Shown here: positions 7,746 to 11,142 of the stretch, piece after piece
Layout: each line of letters begins with the position of its first letter
Numbering within the stretch: position 1 is the stretch's first letter
Assembly: GCA_937982385.1 (NCBI GenBank)
Contig: CALJMC010000078.1
Span: forward strand, 1-11,142
Reading direction: 5' to 3'
DNA from: an uncultured Rickettsiales bacterium
Lineage (GTDB): Bacteria; Pseudomonadota; Alphaproteobacteria; Rickettsiales; UBA998
DNA length: 11,142 nucleotides
Made by a program: the position numbers and the translations under genes
Notes under the pieces: model-generated
What the model was told of the DNA's origin: nothing
The model's database searches: none
The model's input: the letters and a program-made list of their open reading frames with translations, nothing else

Positions 7746-7772
7746 TTTATACGAATTATGGAATACGCGCAA
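7746..7772 (-). promoter_or_regulatory. Candidate promoter for ribD (possible leaderless transcript)
   Basis: On the minus strand TTGCGC (7767-7772) and TATAAA (7746-7751) are separated by 15 bases, and the ribD ATG follows 8 bases later, where transcription would start. The 15-base spacer is short and -35 matches only in part, so this is a weak call. No FMN riboswitch consensus is visible in the gap. Confidence 0.3.
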
Positions 7773-7778
7773 TCACGA

Positions 7779-7894
7779 GGACAGTATGTCCGAGTCAGCC
7801 TTGAGCAGCGCGAAGCAGTCGCCTATTGCGGAGGCAGACCCGAAGGGGACGCGCTTGCGTCAACCCGTAGCAGGGGCAATTAAACAACCCCTAC
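7779..7894. other. Hairpin-rich ribD-nrdR intergenic segment, possible palindromic repeat or structured RNA
   Basis: Five short inverted repeats lie in a row: GGACA/TGTCC (7779-7791), GCGA/TCGC near 7810-7822, GCCT/AGGC near 7821-7835, CCC-GAA-GGG (7839-7847) and GACGC/GCGTC (7848-7861). A 7-pair stem with one G-U, GCAGGGG/CCCCTAC (7870-7894), follows and runs into the nrdR stop codon. The last could act as a weak stop signal for nrdR, but it has no U tract. Two short frames (7758-7883 and 7786-7929, plus) are open through the segment and I do not call them as genes. The density of stems resembles dispersed intergenic palindromic elements; one copy alone cannot prove it. Confidence 0.4.
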
Positions 7895-8340
7895 TTCACC
7901 AAACCCTTAGCGAAGTCTTCAAAATCTGAGGCTTCTTCGAAGTCACGATAGACGGAGGCGTAGCGGATATAGCCTACTTGATCGAGCTTCTTGAGGGCTT
8001 TCATGATTTGCTTGCCGATGATGACGGATTCTATTTCAGCGTCGCCTGAGGTTTCCAGAGCCTTGACGATATCATTAATCACTTGCTCGACTTTATCGGC
8101 ATCGACATTACGTTTGCGCAGGGCAATCGCCATAGAACGTTCGATTTTTGCACGGTCAAACGGCTTGCGCTCACCATTACGCTTTATCACTGTTAGCTCA
8201 CGGAGTTGCACGCGCTCGAATGTCGTAAATCGTGAATCACATTCAGGGCAAAAGCGCCTTCTGCGGATTGTTGCGCCGTCCTCACTAGGACGCGAATCTT
8301 TTACTTGAGTATCGTGGTGTGAACAAAATGGACAGCGCAT
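7891..8340 (-). CDS. nrdR: Transcriptional repressor NrdR
   Basis: Zinc-ribbon/ATP-cone repressor of ribonucleotide reductase genes that senses ATP/dATP levels. 149 residues, the standard length. The zinc ribbon is C3-x-x-C6 and C31-x-x-C34 with the conserved DTQVKDSRPSEDG (10-22) and RRRRFCPEC (27-34) blocks, then FTTFERVQLRE, and the ATP-cone from about residue 49 (VIKRNGERKPFDRAKIERS), ending with GYIRYASVYRDFEEASDFEDF. GAGGA lies about 4-5 bases before the ATG. It follows glyA by 18 bases and precedes ribD, a common alphaproteobacterial order; glyA and nrdR are likely co-transcribed. Confidence 0.97.
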   Translation of the reverse strand: MRCPFCSHHDTQVKDSRPSEDGATIRRRRFCPECDSRFTTFERVQLRELTVIKRNGERKPFDRAKIERSMAIALRKRNVDADKVEQVINDIVKALETSGDAEIESVIIGKQIMKALKKLDQVGYIRYASVYRDFEEASDFEDFAKGLVK

Positions 8341-8358
8341 AGGATCCTCATCCGTTGT

Positions 8359-9684
8359 TTAGCCAATCGAGTCATAGATTGGGAATCGAGCGCAAAGTGC
8401 TTCCACTTTTGCCTTCACCGCATTTTCTATGTCCGTATTATTATCTGGATTTGCAGCCAAGCCATCAACGACATCGCCGATATACTCACCCACGAGTTTA
8501 AACTCTTCCACACCAAAGCCGCGCGTTGTGCAAGCCGGCGTACCAAGACGCACACCAGAGGTTACAAACGGAGGCGCAGGATCGAAAGGAATCGCATTTT
8601 TGTTGCAGGTTAGTCCCGCACGCTCAAGCGCTTCTTCGGTTGCTTTACCTGTAAGGTTTTTCGGACGCAAATCTACCAACACAAGGTGGTTATCTGTACC
8701 GCCTGAAACGATATCTAACCCACGGTCAACCAAGGTTGATGCCAGTGCGCGCGCATTATCAATAATCGCCTGTCCGTATTCTTTGAAAGATGGCTCAAGT
8801 GCTTCACCATAAGCAACCGCTTTCGCCGCTATCACATGCACCAAAGGCCCACCTTGAATGCCGGGGAAGATAGACGAGTTAATCGCCTGTCCAAGCTTCA
8901 CATCTTTGCCTGACGGTGTTTGACGTACTACCAAGTCTGGGTTGGCAGATAAAATCATACCACCACGAGGACCGCGAAGTGTTTTATGCGTTGTTGTTGT
9001 GACCACATCAGCGAATGGAATTGGGTTTGGATAGGTGCCAGCGGCTACCAATCCTGCAATATGTGCCATATCGACCATAAAGAATGCACCGACTTCGTCC
9101 GCTATATCACGGAAGCGTTTCCAGTCCACAACACGAGGATAGGCTGAGAAACCAGCGACAATAAGCTTTGGTTTATATTCGCGCGCTAGACGCTCCATTT
9201 CATCATAATCGAGCAGCGCATCATCTTCGCGCACGCCATATTGAATCGCATTAAACCATTTACCTGACTGATTCGGCGCCGCACCATGCGTGAGGTGACC
9301 ACCCGCCGCCAATGATTGACCAAGGATAGTATCACCTGGCTTAATCAGCGCATTAAACACGCCTTGGTTGGCCTGTGAACCAGAGTTTGGCTGTACGTTT
9401 GCGTAAGTTGCACCGAAAAGTTCACATGCACGGTCTATTGCGAGTTGCTCAACTTTATCAGCAAACTCACACCCACCATAATAACGTTTTCCCGGATAGC
9501 CTTCTGCATATTTATTAGTAAAAACAGATCCTTGCGCTTCCATTACTGCGCGTGACGCAATATTTTCTGACGCAATCAATTCAATTTGTGTTTGCTGACG
9601 GTTCAATTCTTCACCTGTTGCGGCGAAAATTGCAGGGTCGCGGTCTGCCAAATGTCCGTGGAAAAATGTCTGTGTTGAAGTCAT
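8359..9684 (-). CDS. glyA: Serine hydroxymethyltransferase GlyA
   Basis: PLP enzyme that interconverts serine and glycine while charging tetrahydrofolate with a one-carbon unit; cytosolic homodimer or tetramer. 441 residues from ATG 9684. Seen: ELIASENIASRAV (35-47), GYPGKRYYGG (62-71), VQPNSGSQAN (97-106), VDMAHIAGLVAAG (204-216), and the PLP lysine in TTTTHKTLRGPRGG (K234). The C-terminal half is complete (FPGIQGGP, ending PIYDSIG). The frame is open back to TTG 9759 and has another ATG at 9711, but AGGA lies 7 bases before ATG 9684, homologues begin about here, and a candidate -10 box overlaps the TTG, so 9684 is chosen. It is the first gene of the minus-strand cluster. Confidence 0.97.
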   Translation of the reverse strand: MTSTQTFFHGHLADRDPAIFAATGEELNRQQTQIELIASENIASRAVMEAQGSVFTNKYAEGYPGKRYYGGCEFADKVEQLAIDRACELFGATYANVQPNSGSQANQGVFNALIKPGDTILGQSLAAGGHLTHGAAPNQSGKWFNAIQYGVREDDALLDYDEMERLAREYKPKLIVAGFSAYPRVVDWKRFRDIADEVGAFFMVDMAHIAGLVAAGTYPNPIPFADVVTTTTHKTLRGPRGGMILSANPDLVVRQTPSGKDVKLGQAINSSIFPGIQGGPLVHVIAAKAVAYGEALEPSFKEYGQAIIDNARALASTLVDRGLDIVSGGTDNHLVLVDLRPKNLTGKATEEALERAGLTCNKNAIPFDPAPPFVTSGVRLGTPACTTRGFGVEEFKLVGEYIGDVVDGLAANPDNNTDIENAVKAKVEALCARFPIYDSIG

Positions 9685-9691
9685 CTTGTCG

Positions 9692-9695
9692 TCCT
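9692..9695 (-). promoter_or_regulatory. Ribosome binding site of glyA
   Basis: AGGA on the minus strand, 7 bases before ATG 9684. It supports that start over the upstream ATG 9711 and TTG 9759, which have weaker or no such signals. Confidence 0.6.
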
Positions 9696-9736
9696 GTTTT
9701 ACTGCATGCATAGTATGTGGCTCTTTATCAAAAAGG

Positions 9737-9784
9737 GTTAGTAAGATTGTGTCTTTCAACTATAAAACACACCATATATGCCAT
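9737..9784 (-). promoter_or_regulatory. Candidate glyA-nrdR promoter with two NrdR-box-like sequences
   Basis: On the minus strand a -10-like TATAGT (9759-9764) lies between ATGGCATATATGGTGT (9769-9784) and ACACAATCTTACTAAC (9737-9752). Against the NrdR-box consensus as I recall it (acaCwAtATaTwGtgt) they match at about 11 and 8 of 16 positions, each mainly in one half. They are 32 bases apart start to start, close to the 30-31 typical for paired boxes. A clear -35 is missing. The matches are weak, so this is a hypothesis of NrdR autoregulation. Confidence 0.25.
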
Positions 9785-9793
9785 CTTATGCCA
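9777..9793. repeat. Direct repeat TATGCCA, 10-base period, upstream of glyA
   Basis: TATGCCA occurs at 9777-9783 and again at 9787-9793, three bases apart, so the copies lie on the same face of the helix. It sits in the 199-base region between the divergent glyA and prepilin copy 2, where a regulator could bind. It overlaps one NrdR-box-like sequence. No other evidence of function. Confidence 0.3.
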
Positions 9794-9883
9794 CAAAGAC
9801 ACAGTTTTTGCTAGCAGATTAATGATTAAATCGATACATCTTAAGGGGTAAAGCTGTTATTATTACATAAAAAGGGCATTCAT

Positions 9884-10660
9884 ATGAACCGTCACGGATT
9901 TAGCTTACTCGAACTTTCCATCGTACTCGTCATTATCGGGCTGATTGCTGGCGGTATTGTCGCAGGATCATCGATGATTCGTGCGGCTGAGCTGCGGGCG
10001 GTAATTACCGAGCAAGAACAATTCAAAACCGCAGTCTATACATTCCGCGATAAATATCTCGGGCTGCCAGGAGACCTCAAAAATGCAGGCGCGTTTTGGG
10101 GATACCCTAACGATGACATTACCAACTGCCCTGCCACTGCAGGCACTGGCACCGAAACATGTGACGGGAACGGCAACAATTCAATTGAAGCAAGCGGCGC
10201 CACTACTGAATATAGCGAAATGTTTATGTTTTGGCAGCAGCTTGCCAATGCAGAACTACTAAGCGGTGCATTTACAGGCATTGCGGGTAGCACCCCGACA
10301 GATTCAAACCCGGGTGTGAATACGCCCGAAACACGTATCAGCGGCGGAGCATGGGCTGCTCATGATGCTCTGACCTCCAGCCATTGTGGTGCTGGAAATC
10401 GCTATACCTCCATTGTGGGGCCAGATAGTTATAACCAATTAGTAATTGGAGCAAACGCTACCGGTATTCCCTCTACCCCACTCCTTAGTCCAGAAGAGGC
10501 ATGGGGTATTGATACCAAAGTTGATGATGGAAAGCCTGGGCTTGGCAAAATAAAAGCGTTTTGTCCTAATAGTTGTTCCGACGTCACCGATGCCGCTACC
10601 TCAGAATATATTTTGTCCGATGATAGCCCGCAATGCTGGCTCACTATCAGTTTAGAATAG
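9884..10660 (+). CDS. Prepilin-like protein (type IV pilin / pseudopilin family), copy 2
   Basis: 258 residues with a class III signal: leader MNRHG, then FSLLELSIV with E at +5 and a hydrophobic helix to about residue 28. Blocks shared with copies 1 and 3: FRDKYLGLPGDLKNAGAFWG (54-73), C82 and C93 around an Asp/Asn loop DGNGNNSIE (94-102), and FWQQLANAELLSGAFTG (116-132). W207-x-IDTKVDDGKPGLG (209-221) is shared with copy 1. Further cysteines are 168, 227, 231 and 251, suggesting periplasmic disulfides. AAAGGG at 9871-9876 lies 7 bases before the ATG. It is divergent from glyA and followed after 75 bases by copy 3 in the same direction. The 75-base spacer shows no terminator, so the two may be one transcript. 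Structural role (major pilin, minor pilin, T2SS pseudopilin) is not determinable here. Confidence 0.88.
   Translation: MNRHGFSLLELSIVLVIIGLIAGGIVAGSSMIRAAELRAVITEQEQFKTAVYTFRDKYLGLPGDLKNAGAFWGYPNDDITNCPATAGTGTETCDGNGNNSIEASGATTEYSEMFMFWQQLANAELLSGAFTGIAGSTPTDSNPGVNTPETRISGGAWAAHDALTSSHCGAGNRYTSIVGPDSYNQLVIGANATGIPSTPLLSPEEAWGIDTKVDDGKPGLGKIKAFCPNSCSDVTDAATSEYILSDDSPQCWLTISLE
9899..9933 (+). repeat. 35-base direct repeat, unit 1 (prepilin signal/helix region)
   Basis: These 35 bases, codons 6-17 of prepilin copy 2, recur without change at 10751-10785 in copy 3, exactly 852 bases downstream at the same place in the gene. The surrounding first 73 codons are about 81% identical by my hand count, mostly with synonymous differences, so the perfect block stands out. 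Confidence 0.85.
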
Positions 10661-10735
10661 GATTACAAAGCCTCGATTTTGAATATCTCTGGTAAGAAGT
10701 GGTCGTCTTATTTATTAACTAAAAAGGAAACTTAC

Positions 10736-11142
10736 ATGATTCGCAACGGCTTTAGCTTACTCGAACTTTCCATCGTACTCGTCATCATCGGACTCATTGC
10801 GGGCGGCATTGTCGCGGGATCATCCATGATTCGCGCGGCTGAGATGCGTGCGGTTATAACCGAGCAACAACAATTCACCACAGCTGTCTATACCTTCCGT
10901 GACAAATATTTGGGCATTCCCGGTGATTTGAAGAATGCCACGGCATTTTGGGGCGAAGCCGGTACAGGCAGCTATTCTGGCGCATGCCCTGGCACTAATG
11001 CCACCCCAAGCACTGACGGTGCGACATGCGATGGAGATAGTAATGGTTATACGGAGCTTTCCGAGTCTCTAAGGTTTTGGCAACAACTCGCGAATGCGGA
11101 ACTCATATCGGGAAGTTTTACAGGTGTCGGCGGAACGGGAGG
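10736..11142 (+). CDS. Prepilin-like protein, copy 3, 3' end cut by window edge
   Basis: 135 residues are visible; the rest lies beyond the right edge. Leader MIRNG, then FSLLELSIVLVIIGLIAGG, nearly the same as copy 2. It has FRDKYLGIPGDLKNATAFWG (54-73), C84 and C98 around DGDSNGYTELSE (99-110), and FWQQLANAELISGSFTG (114-130). The 99-110 loop has acidic or Asn residues at positions 1, 3, 5, 9 and 12 and Gly at 6, as in an EF-hand or dockerin calcium loop. AAGGA at 10724-10728 is 7 bases before the ATG. It is a tandem paralogue of copy 2, and more copies may follow outside the window. The C-terminal DDGKPG-type motif, expected by analogy, is not in view. Confidence 0.87.
   Translation, partial: MIRNGFSLLELSIVLVIIGLIAGGIVAGSSMIRAAEMRAVITEQQQFTTAVYTFRDKYLGIPGDLKNATAFWGEAGTGSYSGACPGTNATPSTDGATCDGDSNGYTELSESLRFWQQLANAELISGSFTGVGGTG
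10751..10785 (+). repeat. 35-base direct repeat, unit 2 (prepilin signal/helix region)
   Basis: Identical to 9899-9933 in prepilin copy 2; see that entry. It could serve as a homology tract for recombination between the two genes, deleting or converting the intervening 852 bases. Confidence 0.85.

Noticed and set aside
7758..7883. 41-codon plus-strand frame upstream of nrdR/ribD
   Set aside because: No ribosome binding site, no domain, antisense context, and the openness is explained by the hairpin-rich GC composition.
7738..7890. FMN riboswitch upstream of ribD
   Set aside because: I could not find the conserved RFN-element segments on the minus strand; the stems present are short and in a different arrangement.
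7786..7929. 47-codon plus-strand frame running antisense into nrdR
   Set aside because: Its end overlaps the nrdR coding region antisense and there is no homology I recognise; GAGGA lies only 4 bases before the ATG, which is weak support.
9685..9759. N-terminal extension of GlyA from TTG 9759
   Set aside because: The extra 25 residues are not typical of GlyA, a ribosome site precedes ATG 9684, and the TTG overlaps a promoter-like element.
1..11142. CRISPR arrays, tRNA or rRNA genes, insertion sequences and phage genes
   Set aside because: No regularly spaced repeats, tRNA-like cloverleaf, transposase or phage protein is visible on either strand.

Overview
The window looks like chromosomal DNA of an alphaproteobacterium with moderate GC. 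The main evidence is one minus-strand run in the order glyA, nrdR, ribD, ribE, ribB-type gene, ribH, nusB, thiL, which is a typical alphaproteobacterial arrangement, plus the divergent miaA/serB pair. I cannot place it more finely; the prepilin genes are compatible with a free-living or predatory/epibiotic lineage, but that is inference only.

Layout. The left edge (1-572, minus) holds the 5' two thirds of miaA (tRNA dimethylallyltransferase), divergent from serB (599-1507, plus; phosphoserine phosphatase). A prepilin gene (1545-2363, plus) follows serB closely and converges on thiL. From 9684 back to 2371 runs the minus-strand cluster: glyA (serine/glycine and one-carbon metabolism), nrdR (ribonucleotide reductase repressor), ribD, an aspartate/glutamate-type racemase, ribE, a RibB with a degenerate GTP cyclohydrolase II domain (RibBX type), ribH, nusB and thiL. 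Gaps from ribD to thiL are 19 bases or fewer and several genes abut or overlap, so this part is almost certainly one transcript. To the right (9884-11142, plus) lie two tandem prepilin genes, the last cut by the window edge.

How the genes work together. RibD, RibE, the RibB domain and RibH cover every riboflavin step except GTP cyclohydrolase II (and the phosphatase step), because the C-terminal RibA-like domain lacks the zinc cysteines; a separate ribA is needed elsewhere. GlyA links serine (from SerB) to one-carbon units; NrdR controls deoxynucleotide supply; NusB and ThiL are common riders on this cluster. The racemase between ribD and ribE is the unexpected member.

The least ordinary content is the prepilin family: three paralogues with a 5-residue leader, a shared PGDL-x-NA-x-x-FWG block, Asp/Asn/Gly-rich loops resembling calcium sites and, in the two complete copies, a W-x-I-D-x-K-x-DDGKPG-x-G motif. 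The two tandem copies share an uninterrupted 35-base identity in the signal/helix region although synonymous sites elsewhere have diverged, which suggests duplication with possible gene conversion. Two genes needed start corrections (racemase to 6635, glyA to 9684). The 153-base gap between ribD and nrdR is rich in small hairpins and may be a dispersed palindromic repeat.
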